In this document: piece by piece, positions 32,585 through 47,500 of the stretch
Numbering within the stretch: the stretch's first letter is position 1
Layout: every line of letters starts with the position of its first letter
Position numbers and translations under genes: made by a program
The notes under the pieces: model-generated
Told to the model about the DNA's origin: nothing
The model's input: only the letters and a program-made list of their open reading frames with translations
The model's database searches: none
From: Onchidella celtica
Lineage: Eukaryota; Mollusca; Gastropoda; Systellommatophora; Onchidiidae
Length of the DNA: 64,000 bases
Assembly: GCA_963931925.1 (NCBI GenBank)
Contig: OZ007582.1
Location: 26,036,224 to 26,100,223, forward strand
Direction of reading: 5' to 3'

Positions 32585-35500
32585 CTAATCCTCTTCACTG
32601 TCATCAACCACAGCCTTCCTTTTTTTCATGATTTTCCTCAGGGAAATGTGATCATCATTTTCACTGTCTTGCATTTGAGTCAGCAAAGTAGCAGGAAAGG
32701 AGTCTGCAGATAATTTATAAGAACGAATTAAAAAAGGTTGATTTGAAAATGTGTAGACAAAGTTCAGTACAAAAAATGATCAAGTTCAAAAAGTACTTAA
32801 AACCAGGAAAACTGATGTTGTCTCTCAGATACTGGATTTAAATGGTCAAAATCAAAAATTGTCTATCAAACTGTTGAACTAGATGTCTCCATCGAATTTT
32901 AATCCATGGAGAGAAAATCTCAGTTTCATTCGATTAATTTACAAGATCAGGCACAATTTACTAAGATGTGAAAGCAATTAACTGACACAGCAACTGACAT
33001 TAAACTGCAGTGCTATATGTTTCCTGTAAAATCTCAACTACACTGAGATAGTCATTCAGTATGTGGAAATGACCTCCGATAGTGGTAACAGCAGATCACA
33101 AATTAATAGGTCTTTCATATTATAATAAAAACTTTCACAGGCTGCCCATTTCTGCATGAAGGAAAGAGTAATAATAATTACATGTATATACAGGGTTTCT
33201 TCCCGTTAACAACCAGGCCCCAAGTGCATTATGCAAACACACATTTGAAACTTTTTTTTAAATTTTTGGTTACAAGACAAAAAGAACACAGAAAATGAAG
33301 AAGAAAATCCTATTAATTTACACAATGTTGCAGCACCACCCTAAATATTTTTCTATTACATCGACAGAATCTTCCTAATCTTCTCAAGTTTGACTTGTAT
33401 AGGATCAGATCACCTGTGGCTGTTCTTTCCTTGGTTGTCTCTTCCCAATGCTTCTCTTGGCTCCCTATAACAATGACAGATATAAAACATACATGAAAGT
33501 TTTGGACAATCAATCTTCAATTTCTAAAAGAAATTTGTGTCATTTTTAAAAAACAAATCCAATAAAGTTGCTGATTACCATCACTGAGACAATCACTGCT
33601 TTGGACTGAACAAATATCTTTCTGATAGGACATTGTTATTTTTCATGTACTGGTGATTCTCTGACTCACCCCGAACTGGTCACTCCGTACTGGTCATTTT
33701 CCCACCATGCATTTTACGAAAAATTCCCGTTCATCTAAAGATAAAGCTACACATTTGCATGCAATTGGTATCATTTCTGTTCTGTCTGGGACTCTTTGCA
33801 GAATTTTTAAAAATCTGAAACCATAAACCCTTCCCCCATCACTGGCTGCTTTTGGGTGGGTGTGAAATTTTATACCATACCACTCTAAATTTATACAAAC
33901 CCAGAAAACTTTCAGTGTAAAAGATCCAACAAATGAAACAGGTCAAGTCACTAAAATTAAATCCACCAATAAATTAGGTCGCACAAACTAGAATTCTTCT
34001 TCCTATCCAGTTGGAAAAAAGATTAAAAGACTGACTCACAGAACAATAATTAATCATAATTTTACTGTCACACTAGTAAAATATTTAACAACCAGTCCCA
34101 ATCCTGTATGACATCACAGCTCAGTTGGCATACCAACAACACTCAAAACCAGGTTCACAGAATTAACCAGGCACAGATAAGACAAGAAGACAAAACATTC
34201 TTTTGTAATGAAACCATATTTCAGAATGGAGTTGCTTGGATTCTCAGTCCCAGTGGTCATGTGACAGGTGGCTGAGGTGGTATGAAAATCTGAGAAACTT
34301 AAAGATACCAATATTCCCGGCACCTTTGAAAACTATTCTTGTAATGACTTGAAAACATTTATTAACCCTCACCCTGCGAGGGGTGGCAATGTCGGTATTT
34401 ACTCGCAAGCGCTCACGCCGCACGGGCAGCAAAAGTCGGGAAGGTCAAGCTGACCACGCCACGCGTAAGCCATATTTTCACGCATCAGGTCACTGACCTT
34501 TTTGAGACGTAACCACCGTGTTATTTGTTCACTGTATCTCTTCTAAATCAAACGCATTGTGACATGGACATGTTAACCAGTGAACCACTGGTCGGAATCA
34601 CAATGACTAAGCTTTCAAAGGCTCTCCCCACACTTTCAAAAGATGTAACATCGACATGCGAACTGTTGCTCAACAAATTTGCAATATTATCTCATTTTCT
34701 CACAAGCTGACCACCATCTGGAGTTGTCTGTATCTAAGAACCAATCAGAACCAAGCTCTGAAATAATCTTTGCCCCAAATGCCCAAATCGGTTTATTAGT
34801 ATGTGTCAATCAGGATGAAACCATTTGTGTAGGGCTTGGGAGGGCGTGGCTAGTTATCATGCTTCGTTCTCACGAAAACTACAGCTGTCAGTTTGGAATC
34901 ATAAAGGCCTGTTTACACTGGTAGGTTTTAGGAATAGAAAAAAGGAAAGGAAATCTAGCGGAAAGCCCGTCGCGTTTACACTGTTCCGAAATCGGAATGG
35001 AATCCGACCCTTTCCTATTTCCTTTCCGATTTCCCCCTGAAACGCTGGAATAGGACCATTCCTATTTTCATTCCGATTTCGGAAAGGTTATGCGTCACGT
35101 GACTACCGCCTCGGTGTAAAATGGCGTTCGGTAGACCTATCGAAGAAACTTTCACCCAAACATTCTTGAGAGCGAGAGCTGTCTATGGGATACTAAATCG
35201 CCCACATGGCATAACAAGCAGACGAGAACTAAAGCCCTTGGAATTTTAGTGAGTGATAAAAGCCTTGAAAGATCAGATTAATTTCACATTCATACATTGA
35301 AATGCTGAACCGAACATTTCCTTCGCTCGACGAGTGAGAGGTCAGTGGCCGCCACGCGAGCGTCCATCCCAGTCACTTACAGTCACATGACCAAAACAAA
35401 CGATGCGCATCGCTTCTCATTCAGAAAACGGACTAGTGTAAACAAGCCGCGTTTCGAGGGGGAAATCGGAAAGCAAAAATCGGAAAGCTAGGAGAGTCCT

Positions 35501-38500
35501 TCCCCCACGGCCTCGATTCCGTTTTTCTATTCCTAAAACCTACCAGTGTAAACAGGCCTTAAGTCAGATCATTGGTTGGAGATTGACAGACTAAGGTTTT
35601 GCTGGTTAATTCATTATCAAGCATGATAAGGCATAGCAGCGAATGTTTTCATACCGATCAGTAAAAACCGAACCACGTGGACAGCGTTTGTGGTCATCAC
35701 ATAGCGGCACGGGTCACTGACCCCAGATAAGATTCTCCGTGAGTAAGGTCACTGACTGTGCAGCGTGCTTTACGGGTAGCGCGCGGGGTATGGGTTAACA
35801 CCACTTGTCACATGACTCTGAAGGCAGAGTTTCCGAGCGACTTTATTCCAAGTATATCAACCATGAATAAAAGCTATCTTTCACCTGCAGCAATAAGTTC
35901 AGACTTCCCACTTTCTTCTCCCTCCCTGTCATCATCTCCACCACTATCAGAAAGCCGAAGTCGCAAACTTTCTCCAAGCTGACTTTGAGAATTCTGCCCT
36001 GAAATGACCAAGATCCAGAGCTTACATGACTGATAAAACTCATTCTTACACTGGCTCAAAAACAGAAAAAAAGGTCAAATTATCAATTGCACTATCCAAA
36101 ACACTGTCATATGCTACTAATGTACCAGTAAGCTTGTAACAAAATCTCAAGAGTACAGAAATAACAAAGTGACTTTTAAACTAAAGTTTTATGTCTGACA
36201 ATGACCATGAAAAAATTATTTCATGACTAAGATGATTTGTTGTTTTGTTTTTATTTAGTATGAGGTGGCAGAGAGAAAATGCTTTTGAATTTTGAAACTT
36301 GGACCACTAATTTTGGAGTTATGAATTTTAAAACCATTTTTTCCGGTGAAAATTTTTCTTATACACGTATGAAATTATCCATTTCTTGGAAGGCTAGATC
36401 TAGGTATATTTGGGCTGAATATGGCCTAAATAGCACAAAAACGCTGGTTCCGGGTCATTTGGGCCGAGACTAAAAGTATCGGCTTAAATAGCACAGACTC
36501 TAATTAACATACAGACAATTTCAAGCAGTAGACTATTAAGTTTAAGTCAATATTCCAACTCAAGATAAAAAGTCCTTCAAGAAGACGAAGCACAAGACAT
36601 GTCCTTCTCAAATCTAACTGTCTTGAAGAAATCAAGTCGCGGCAACAGATGCGTCGATTAAGGAGAGATCTTTTTTGGAATAAAATACCTTCGGCCCAAA
36701 TAGCACAGCACCGGAAATGCGGGTTGTACAGGTCGTATTCAGCCTAAATATACACTTTCAACTGGGCTCCCAGAGATCTGGGTTGTATAGGCCGACTTTA
36801 GCCTAAATATACGCTTCCTTCTTGGAAAGTGTAATCTCAACGTTGCATGGTTAAAGTCTTAACGCTTTGGAATGGATTAATGAAAGTAATTGAAATTTTC
36901 AACATTTATTTATATATTTAACCCCTTTGCTACGGCGCGTTTTGCATTCCTGTGTACGACAGTTTTTTTTTTAGCTATTTTGGTTAGCCCTTACGACAGC
37001 GTGCTAGTGGTTGTTAAGATTATGTTTTAAAATTGACTGTGATCAGTTTATTTGTAGTTATCCCCACAAAAGTATACATTTTCTGAAAGGAAATGGAATG
37101 TAGTTTCTAAATATGCCTTGTTTTTTCATCTCAAGCAATATACAAGGTCACAAAGTTACAACAGTGATAAGATGAACACAACTGATCGATGATTATTTGC
37201 TCTGATGAAGCGCTGGCAGTAAAGAAATTTCCAAAAACTGGAATCGAGTATGTGTAAAATTCAATGCTGATTCAGAATTTCGCCCGTACTCGCCCATAGC
37301 TTTGAATACTGAAGCATTTGTAGAGCAATTTTAGTATGCTGTACCTGGTACGTCTACATGGTATTGGGGAAGCCAGAGTATTGCAACTTCCGTGACGTAC
37401 TTGGTACGGCACACCGGCAATAATTGCACAATTTTGTGAAATACCAAGTACGTCACTATGGGGTCGTTCATTCCTTTTGTATACAAATGTACGACACTAC
37501 CAATGCACCTACATTTATATAGTTGAAAAGTACCTTTACTCAGCTTCCGTGTTTTAAAATTGCTTCTCAGCTTCCATCAATATATGTTTACATTAAATTG
37601 GTGAAGAAGTAAGAACGCACAAACAATTTTTGCCAGGAGTGTGTTAATTTTGTCCCAGAATCATGTTTCAAGCTTCGTTTAAGCATTGTTAATGAATGTT
37701 CTCAGCCAAACATTTTCTTTCGATCAACAATGCATTACATGAAAAATCATTTCCAGAAGAATTGGTGTAGTACAAGTTTGTTTTCTGAACATGGTTCCCT
37801 CTTCTTTAAATTTATCAATAAACCGAAGTTCATATGTACAGAAACAAAAGATTACAGCACTCTGTAAGGCACATGGACATTCGAGTTGACAAACAAGGAA
37901 ATGTAGTGTTTGTTATCACCACATGTAGATACTGTACCATTGTCTGCCACAAGCCCAGAATTCTTCAGCCCATTGTCATCTTTCTCAGCCCTGTCATCTT
38001 CTTCATCACTACTTCCAAAATGAAGTTTGAAACTCTCATCCTGCTGTGTCTGTGAATGATTTCCTGGCAGAGAAAAATATATAATTTTTTTTCAAAATAC
38101 TCTTACAAAACACTATCAGTTTTCAATGGCACACTACAAACAAATAGTGCACGATATACATAAAAACCTTCAAAGTAGCTTCCTTTAAATTCAATGCCCA
38201 ACTAGTGCTTAAAGCAAAAAAAATCAAGATTATTGGCAATCGTGTGTCCACCATACAGGCCAAGAAAACATCTTTGAGCACCATTGTGGCTCACATTCAC
38301 TACAAACATCTTGTCAAACTATTTCAAAATTTACCCTTTATCACTACAGACTGCTCTTATACTGCTGGGGTTAATTTGGCAAGATTTTCTTTTTTTTTTT
38401 TTCACATTTGAGGCCCAGCATGCATAATCTTTTTTGTTGTGTGGATGTCATTCATAAATGGAACCAACGGGACAGTGGATACACCAATTCAAATTTTGAA

Positions 38501-41500
38501 AGCGTGGCTTCCCTAAAAGACCACTACATGCCCGTCTGCATGTGTGTATTAAGGAGTTGGGGAAAGGACACAGAGCCAATGTTTACAGTGGTTACCCTAC
38601 CCAGACCTCTTCAGCTCTCTTTTACTACTGACCACTCTTACATGTCTGCACTCATAACAGGCTGTGCCAACCATCAACTACAGTTGTAGACTTCTGGACA
38701 AGTAATTATATTATAAATATATACAATCAATGGAGAGTTTACCAACAAGGACACAAAGAGAAGACAAATTGTCTTTGTATGGTGCAAACTGAACGAGTCT
38801 CAGCTCATTGAAAACACATCAACATTCTTTGAAATAAAATGGTGACCTCACTACCTCCTTCAAAGACACACGCACACACACAATGTTTACCACCATCATC
38901 ATCATCATCCAAGCTCATATTTTCTTTGTCACTGCAGCCAATCTTCCTTGCATGCCCATCGTTGTCATCACTTTCACTATCTGAAGCAAGAAAACGGATC
39001 CTTTTGCCTCTTTTTGGCCTCTGTGTCTTGCTCTTGTCTTCCACCTCTGTCTGCTTCACTCTTGTGCTATCGCTATGAAAATATTCATAATGAAACTTTC
39101 CAACATCTTTAATGTTACAAAAATTGTGCTTCTTCCCAGAAATGCAATTCCAACCTCCCCCTACTAGTCTTGAAAGACGAGTTAACATTCAATAGTTCTT
39201 CAGTTAATCCTCCTGAATTTACAATACAGACTGTGCCTTAAATCTTAAATTTCATGGTGTGTAAGTATTCTGCTGCACTATAGAGGTATATAATATATAC
39301 CTCTCAATAAGTGTATGAGACAAACTCTGCTGAGGGCACACATTATGTCTGCCAGATAGGAAAATACAGATTTAACCACAAACTCATGTATAATCTACAG
39401 AATGAAGATCTTCCCATAAAAATTATTGGTCTATTTCAGTCTTCACTAATCAATCTTTCCAGGAATATTGATATATGTACTTTGTCATGAGGTTGCCTGC
39501 ACTGTCTGCATAGTTAAGCACAGGTGGTGAGTAAAGATCACCATGTGCATACTGACGAGCAGCAAATGAAACAAATATATTACCAGAAGAATATGTCAGA
39601 CCCATTACCTTAAAATAAACATTGGTATATATAATATATACCAGGAATCGGAACTGAAAGATATTTTTTAACCTAATCAGAACAAGACATGACAATGCTA
39701 ATTTCATAACAAGACAGTGAAAACAAGAACAGCAAATGTTAAAAAAAAAAACCATGGCACCACCAACATGCCAACAGCATTTTCACCCACCCTCACCCTC
39801 TGTCCCCACCAAGACTCACTGTCAGTCACACATTAACATTTGCCAACCTGTCACTGTCTGTATCAAGTGCTCTCTTCTGAGATCTTCCTGAATATGATGG
39901 GGATTCTGAGCTCTCATTCAATATTTTCTCTGATTTCTTGCTTCCGCCCTCATCATTTGCTGAACGTTGGGTAGATACATTATCTAGGTCCCTATAAAAA
40001 TAAAAATGGAAATGAGCACTTTTTTATTTTCATCTACCACAAAACATGTAATTCTCCAACAAAGTAAAACTGTGGGGGAAATTCCAAGGCAAATACTGTC
40101 TCTATGTCAATTTATCGTCACTAGTTTGGGGGTTTTCCCCCTATTTCTAACATGACAGTGGTAAGCAAATTGTGTATTATGGACATATGCTGACCCAACT
40201 ATATAAACAGCCTTGAAAATGTATTTTTCTACCTTCTGGCAATTTAAAACCAAATATAGCCTTTTTGGGGTGATGACAAGAATCATAAATATACAAGACA
40301 GATTTATCCTCTGAGTTGTACGCCTCACATCATACCCACAAAATTGTCAGGTTGATGGGATGCCCAGACCTCCCAACTAGTACAAGCCGGATATGGGGAG
40401 ATTTGATTAAAAAACTGGGGAGATTTCACAAAAACCGGGGATGGTTACCGCAAGCTTTAGAAACTCAACAGATACACACACAAAGAATAACTACCATATC
40501 TATTTAACCCCCCACCCCTTTTTTTTTCAAAAAATGTGCTGGCGTCTCCAATACAAATAGTGTCTGGCCCAGGTAAGCAGATGGTCTCTCTCTCCACACA
40601 CATACACACATGGGTGAAGCCAGACTTCAAGCAACATCTCTGGTGGAGGTCAAAGTGAGTAGTCCAACACTTCTGTAGACATACTGGTGCCGATCAGTCT
40701 CTACACTGTTCCTGTGGGAAAATAATGGGCATTGGGCCACTGTCCCCCTCCACGTTAGTTCCTACCCAACCCTCCCTGCCCAAGTGGGGACTGTCCAAGC
40801 TCCTGTCTCTGATACATCATTCTCTGAGTCAGTTAGTATCATTTCTTTCTTTGTTACAACAAATCACAATATGCACACACACACTTCCCAAATCTGCACA
40901 CAAAAATGACATTTCCCCCACCTCCCCTCTCAAATCCTGACAAGCACTATTGGTCCCTTCTGTTGCACAAAACAATGATTGCAGCTCTCCAACTTCAGGT
41001 TTCTAGCAAAAACACACAATACAAAAAAGGGATTTAATGTCTTCTTGAATTATCAAAGTGTGGTGGGGTGGGAATGTTGGAAAGTTCATTGAATATCACC
41101 CAAAGAACTGCTGCAAATATGAGCATTTGTGTTTGTGTGTGCACGAGTATGAGAGAGAGGTTCTTTTTTTAACTGACTATCAAACCAAGAACTGTTAGCC
41201 AGTGAGTTAGTTCCCTCTAGGTTTATCTCTCATTGCCACCAATCACAGAAACCTGAAACATTCTAAATGTACAAGTTTCATCTAAGTGTTTCCTACAGCT
41301 GCTACTTGATGACACAGCTCAGCTACATTATTTACCAATCTAAAGTTTTGCTTGTCATGGTCTGTATTTCTTTTCTTCTGTCTTCCATGACAGTGTCCTG
41401 CAAACCTAGAGGTGCAGAGTCATCTCCCTCTTCTTCCTCAGAGTTCGTATTCTCCATTTCCTGATTACGTTTTTCCTTTCTGGTTGAAGTTTCGACATTG

Positions 41501-41503
41501 TGG
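32585..41503 (-). CDS. timeless: timeless exons: charged C-terminal tail
   Basis: Exons 41503-41336, 39991-39848, 39072-38891, 38063-37938, 35998-35885, 33464-33414 and 32703-32585. They encode low-complexity Asp/Glu/Ser segments with basic clusters (KTQRPKRGKRIRFLASDSE, FGSSDEEDDRAEKDD, LSDSGGDDDREGEE) and end in ISLRKIMKKRKAVVDDSEED, the basic-then-acidic terminus typical of the family. The 51-bp exon at 33414-33464 has both phases 1 and could be skipped without shifting the frame. Exon calls here rest on splice sites and phase more than on conservation. Confidence 0.72.
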
Positions 41504-44500
41504 CTGATAAGAACAAAAAAAGGAAAACACAAACATGCTTGTCAAAAAGAAAACAAATTTTACCACAAAATTTGCATTCCGAGTGATAAAAATGATACTA
41601 AGAGTACGTATTATATTACTTATTTCCCAATGCTCATTTGGCTAAATCTTCAATAACAACAGAGACACAAGGACATTAAAAATTTACCAAACTTAACTCA
41701 ACTTCCAACAGACTTGGAGACTTCATAACCCTGCGGTAATACCAGTAGTCAGAAACTGACAAGACACTGAACTTTACCTTCTCTTCAGTTTTCTGCCTTT
41801 TCTCTTGTGTTTTTCATTCCTTCTCTCAATCATCTGCTTGAGGGCATTCTTCCTGTCTTCCTTATTGACTTTTTCAGATTTGTCTTTCCCCTGTTTCTCT
41901 TTCCAAATTTTTTCCTGTTCCTTAGCTTCAATCTCTGGATCCAAACCTGAGTCACTGGTGTCACTGTCCTTGACTCCCTTGGCAATCACAGGAACAAATG
42001 TTCTTTCCTGACTATTTCTGTCACGATCACTCTCCTCATCACTAGATGATGTAGGATCATCCTCAATCTCTGCATCCATTTCATCTTCTCCACTTCCCAC
42101 ATTTCTGCCTTTTGATTTTCTGCTTTTCTTTTCCTTTCCTTGTCCCCTGCCTTTTTTACCCTTTACACTTTTCTTGACTTTTCTGTGCTTTTTATCTCTT
42201 GATTTTGCTGAAGTGGAGGAAATGTTTGGGAAAACTCTGGTCACCACTTCTTGAATTTTGGCAGCATCTTTGGCTTCCTGGTACTCGGTAAGTTCCAGTC
42301 CATCAACAATTGTTAGGAGATCACTGGATGAAAATTCAGCTGGTATTCTCCAAAACAGTTCCTGTAAAATAGGCATGTTCAAAGTTCAGAAGTATTCTCA
42401 AGCCAGACACAGATCAACACTATGTTTGCACAGACAACTGAAATACATAAGGTAAATTACAAAAAAGCTAAAACAAAGTTAGCAGCCTGCCAGTCCTTGG
42501 CTTATTAATGCTTAGTATGGCCCACAGATAGCTCAGTTATATAACTGTCCATGCACGACTGACTATGAATATTATTCAGTTATTTGCATTAAGCTGGGTT
42601 TTCATGTGTATGGAAATGGAAAATGTAATGGAAACATCAAAAACCCGTCAAGTAGTGAAATAGAAAAGCATATTTTCATGTGTCTGGAAATGCTGTTTCC
42701 GTACACATTGAAACACTCTTTCTTTTTACCACTTGATGGATTTTTGACATTTCCGTTGCCGTTACTGTACACATGAAAATACCACTTAACAGTCTTTGCA
42801 AAATATCAAAACTTAAAAACAACTACATGCCTTTGTATTAGAATTCCATATAATTGTGCATGACAATTACATACACAAACCTGTTCTGTAGCAGGAGCTG
42901 AGAAACCCAGAGATCTTAGGAAAATCAAGAAAATTTCATCCTCCATAGCTGTCTCGTTCTCCTCTGTCAGTGGCACGATAGGAGTGGGGACTTGAACTGA
43001 AACATGCAGGGAAAGACATGAAATCAAGATATTTTTTTTTTAGTACTAAATTCTCTTGACCTACACAAGTAGAACTAAAAGTGACCAGAGGAATGTTTGA
43101 CTGTTTTTCAAATTACGTAAAACAGAATAGAAGAGCCATATTCGTTGCCCTTTTGCTTTATGTTGCTAGGACAACCAGGAGATCTATACTTTGAACTACA
43201 AAAATTGCAACAACTTCTTGGTCTATGCAAAAGTTTGCTTGTGATTCATCCAAATCTGAATCAACAGAGTTCAAAATGAAGAATTAGATGAACAGTTTTT
43301 AAAAAAATAAAATCTTTTTTACTTTTTTTTCAGTGAGGAAAGGATATACCCGGTATAGATAAAACCTGACACTGAAAGAAATGGTATGTATTACTTACTT
43401 CCCTCCTGTCTGTCTTCAGCACAATTTCGTAACCCCCTCTGTATCCAAGGAACCTGTTCACTGTAACCTGCATCAAACGGAACATGAGGTAAAACAAAAT
43501 CATAAGCCAAACTATTACACAGTAGACAACAGTTAAACCGAAATCAGCAGGACCTCGGGTTTGTTTTCAGTTTAGACAGAGTTTTGGTTTAGCGATAGGA
43601 GGTTTGAAAAATGCCAGTTTCAAGAGAGGCAGCCCAAATCACTATCACAGAGGACAATTTAATAATGTAAGTGAATAGCTAAACAAACTCATCACGTACT
43701 CGCTTGCTCTGTGTTTTTAACTGAGAATGAGGATGGACGATTGCTCAGGCCTAGGCACACTTGAAGCATGGATATGCCGGCAAATGTGGGCTAACTCTCA
43801 GAACAGGGAGCCATGCATGTGGACGGACTGTACAGAACTGCCATCCTGCCGAATCTCATTACCGTTACCGAGCACGATTCCATGAAATGTGCTGTCCGCG
43901 ATAACTAGTGTTGTCTTTCTGATGCCATACATTTTACATGAAAGGTCACTTGCGATGCACCATCACATAGGCCTACACTACCGGGCAAAACGAAGCATAC
44001 TCAGCTTTTATTTTTTGGGGTGGTGGTGGCGGTGGTGCAGTGTGGTGATACAGTGACTTGACTCGATCTATGACAAATTACAGTGGACTGGCCACTGAAT
44101 CCAGCAATTTTCTTTTCGGTTTAACCATAGGGTTATTTCTGTTTAGCGCTAGTTTGTTAACAAAGATAAAGTGGAAGAAAATTAGGGATTCTTATTTTCC
44201 TTCGGTTCAGTGCTAGTTTCGGTGTAGCCACTTTCAGTTTAAGAGTTCTCCACTATATAAAAGATCTTCACTTATCCTACAGAATAATCTGAGAGAAGAG
44301 CAACCCCCCCCCCCCCCCCCCCCCCCCCCACTGCCTCATGATTTATAGCAACAATTACAAGATTAACTTCACAAACAATGGCTTTACTGGAGTTTCAATT
44401 CATAATGTCTATTTTTTGTGACAGTCAGAAGTGGGTGGTGATGTAAGTTTTTAATATAAAGTTATAAGCTGACAAATTTTACTGGGTCCAAATGAAAATA

Positions 44501-47500
44501 ACTTTACCAGTCTCTACCAAACGCCGCACATGATCTCCCACTGTGTATGCAGTTTGTTGTGCTACCAATGACACATCTCCATCATCATCCTCACTATCAC
44601 CATTGCCATTTGAGCTGTAGTCATCACTGCTACCTCTGCGTTTCCTTCTTCTGTCTTCAAAATTAAACAATTATAACAGATTGATTATTTAAGTGGTAAT
44701 TCCAACAAATATCTTTGATCACACACACATAAAAACTGAATTTTTTTTTCATATCAACTGCATGTCACAGATCAGATACAGATATCATCAACATGCTGAA
44801 CTTGTAGAAGATTTTATGGGAGACGAAACATCTGATTTTTCATATGTGACAAAGAAATGGGAGCCTGAATGCACTGAATGAAGGCCTGGAAAAGGAAAGA
44901 GAACAAGGGGACACCCAGAGAGACGATGGAGAGATGATATTGTGCGGACAGGCATGGACTGGATGGACATAAAACAGAGAAGAGCAGAGATCACTGGTGG
45001 AGGATATGGACTAGGCCTAATATGAATAAGAACAAGGACAAGGCTGAAAAAACACCCTGCCACTTTTTGCCTCCCCAATTTTATTTTGTCTCACACCCGA
45101 AGATTAAGTAGTTGTCGGATAAAACATACATGTTAATTCATTCAGGCCTAAACTTTTCCCACCATTTGATGATTTTCCCCAAATCGCTACATGATACAGA
45201 AATGTGTAATGTTTGAAAATTGTTAGTATCTTATTTGGTAGACAAATCACACAAATTACAACAGTTTGAAAGTACCTGGAGGTAAATTGAACAAAAAAGA
45301 TATATGACCAGAGAAAGTCATTGTAAAAGATCAGAACAAAACATTTTGTCACAGGAAATCTATCATATGCGAGTGATGTCATAAAGCCTCACATCCAGTC
45401 ATGGTTATCTCTCGTGCCACCAGTTCAGAATACAAATTTTTTTTTACCATTTTATAAAGGAAACATAACACTGGTGCATTCCTAATGTTACACAGTCACA
45501 GACGATATTGAGGATGGTCTTAATTTATTTTTAGCAATCCCCTATAAAAAAATGACCCAATTACAATCAAAAAGAGGAACATATACTGCTTGTTGAAAGT
45601 GAATTTATGCCCTCTCCACCTGACAAAGCAAGTGCTCTCATTATTCTTTGTCACATAGTACATTGTTCTTATTGCTTCATACACTCTAAGAAAGAGAGTG
45701 ATTGTGTGTGGTAGACGTCGTCAATTTGTGTTATCTCTATGCAGGTGAGGATAGCTTTTGTTATATATCCATATGTAATCAAGGGAAATTACGCATACAT
45801 GTAATTACTTAGTTACTGCCCTTGGTTAGACCTACACTTAACACTCACCCTGCGCGCTACCCGTAAAGCCCGCTGCCCGGTCAGTGACCTTACTCCCGCA
45901 GAATCTTATCTGGGGTCACTGACCCGTGCCGCTGGACGATGACCACATACGCTGTCCACGTGCTTCGGTTTTTATTGATCGGTATGAAAACATTCGCTGC
46001 TATGCCTTATCACGCTTGATAATGAATTAACCAGCAAAACCTTAGTCTGTCAGTCTCTAACCAATGATCTGACTTATGATTCCAAACTGACAGCTGTAGT
46101 TTTCGTGAGAACGAAGCATGATAACTAGCCACGCCCTCCCAAGCCCTACACAAATGGTTTCATCCTGATTGACACATACTAATAAACCGATGTGGGCATT
46201 TGGGGCAAAGATTATTTCAGAGCTTGTTTCTGATTGGTTCTTAGATACAGACAACTCCAGATGGTGGTCTGCTTGTCAGAAAATGAGATAATATTGCAAA
46301 TTTGTTGAGCAACAGTTCGCATGTCGATGTTACATCTTTTGAAAGTGTGGGGAGAGCCTTTGAAAGCTTAGTCTTTGTGATTCCGACCAGTGGTTCACTG
46401 GTTAATATGTCCATGTCACAATGCGTTTGATTTAGAAGAGATACAGTGAACAATAACACTGTGGTTACGTCTCAAAAAGGTCAGTGACCCGATGCCTGAA
46501 AATAGGGCTTGCGCGTGGCGCGGTCAGCTTGACCTGGGCGACTTTTGCCGCCCGTGCGGCGTGAGCGCTTGCAAGTGAATATCGACTATTGGCGCCCCGC
46601 GCAGGGTGAGGGTTAATTGCGTAGTAAGGGAAATAATTTACCTCTTATTCATTGTGTGATTAATTAACACCACCACTTTACCTACACTACTTTTCATGTT
46701 GCATTACTCTCAGTAAGTTGGTAATACATTAGGTCACCTATTATAAAGTATGAAAGTGTGTGAATGACTTTATCTTTATTGATATTTGGTGACACTCATT
46801 ACTCTATGCATTATTGTGTATATCTACTACGATACTGTATATAACTGATGACCTGTAAATATTACCACAATAAAGTTGCTTATCTTCCCGGCTACAACTG
46901 ACTTCTCTTTGTTTGTTATCACCACATAACAGCTTTAATGGACACTATAGTGACTGCCTTTCTCTCCATATCTGACTGCATGGTAACATTAGTTACCACA
47001 GCATTCCCTGGATTAGTAAATCTCCAGTGTGCTAGGTGTGGTAACTTTGCTCCCACAGCATATGGCTAGGAGTTTCAAAAAGTAAAACTTAACAAAACTG
47101 AAACAAGAGACATGTGATTTAATAGTATTAGATGTATTCTTTAGTGAAAGCTGTTGTTTTTTTCTCTAATTTTGAAGAGGGCTATGGTTACATTTGTTAC
47201 CATCTTCTACAAAAATGGTTACAGAAAAAAAAAGCCACAAAAACCGAACTCTTTTCATACAAACCCACCTTGCGTAAGTAAAGAAGAAGATGTCAGTTTT
47301 CACACAGAAAAGTTAATATTTGAATCAAAACTGTCAGTGCCTTGAAAGAGCTAATGTGCCTACCTCTTCCATGTATATCAGAGAACAGCCTCTCTCCCTC
47401 TTCACTGTCCTCCTCATCCTCTTCCCTTCTCCTCCTCCTGCTACCCTTGCCCCTCCTCTGCTTCAGCAAACATTTCCTGTCATCCACCACTCCAAGCTCC

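Noticed and set aside
33313-33513. Longer 66-codon minus-strand frame around the 51-bp exon
   Set aside because: Reading through past the GTGATC donor would replace the well-matching KKRKAVVDDSEED terminus at 32.6 kb; the spliced exon is the better interpretation.
36939-37640. TTAACCCCTTTGCTACGGCGCG as another TTAA MITE end
   Set aside because: No matching inverted end followed by TTAA could be found on the right side.
45690-46930. Solo LTR around copy B of the TTAA MITE
   Set aside because: The right flank has an LTR-like AATAAAG and ending, but no TG start, terminal repeat or target duplication could be defined.
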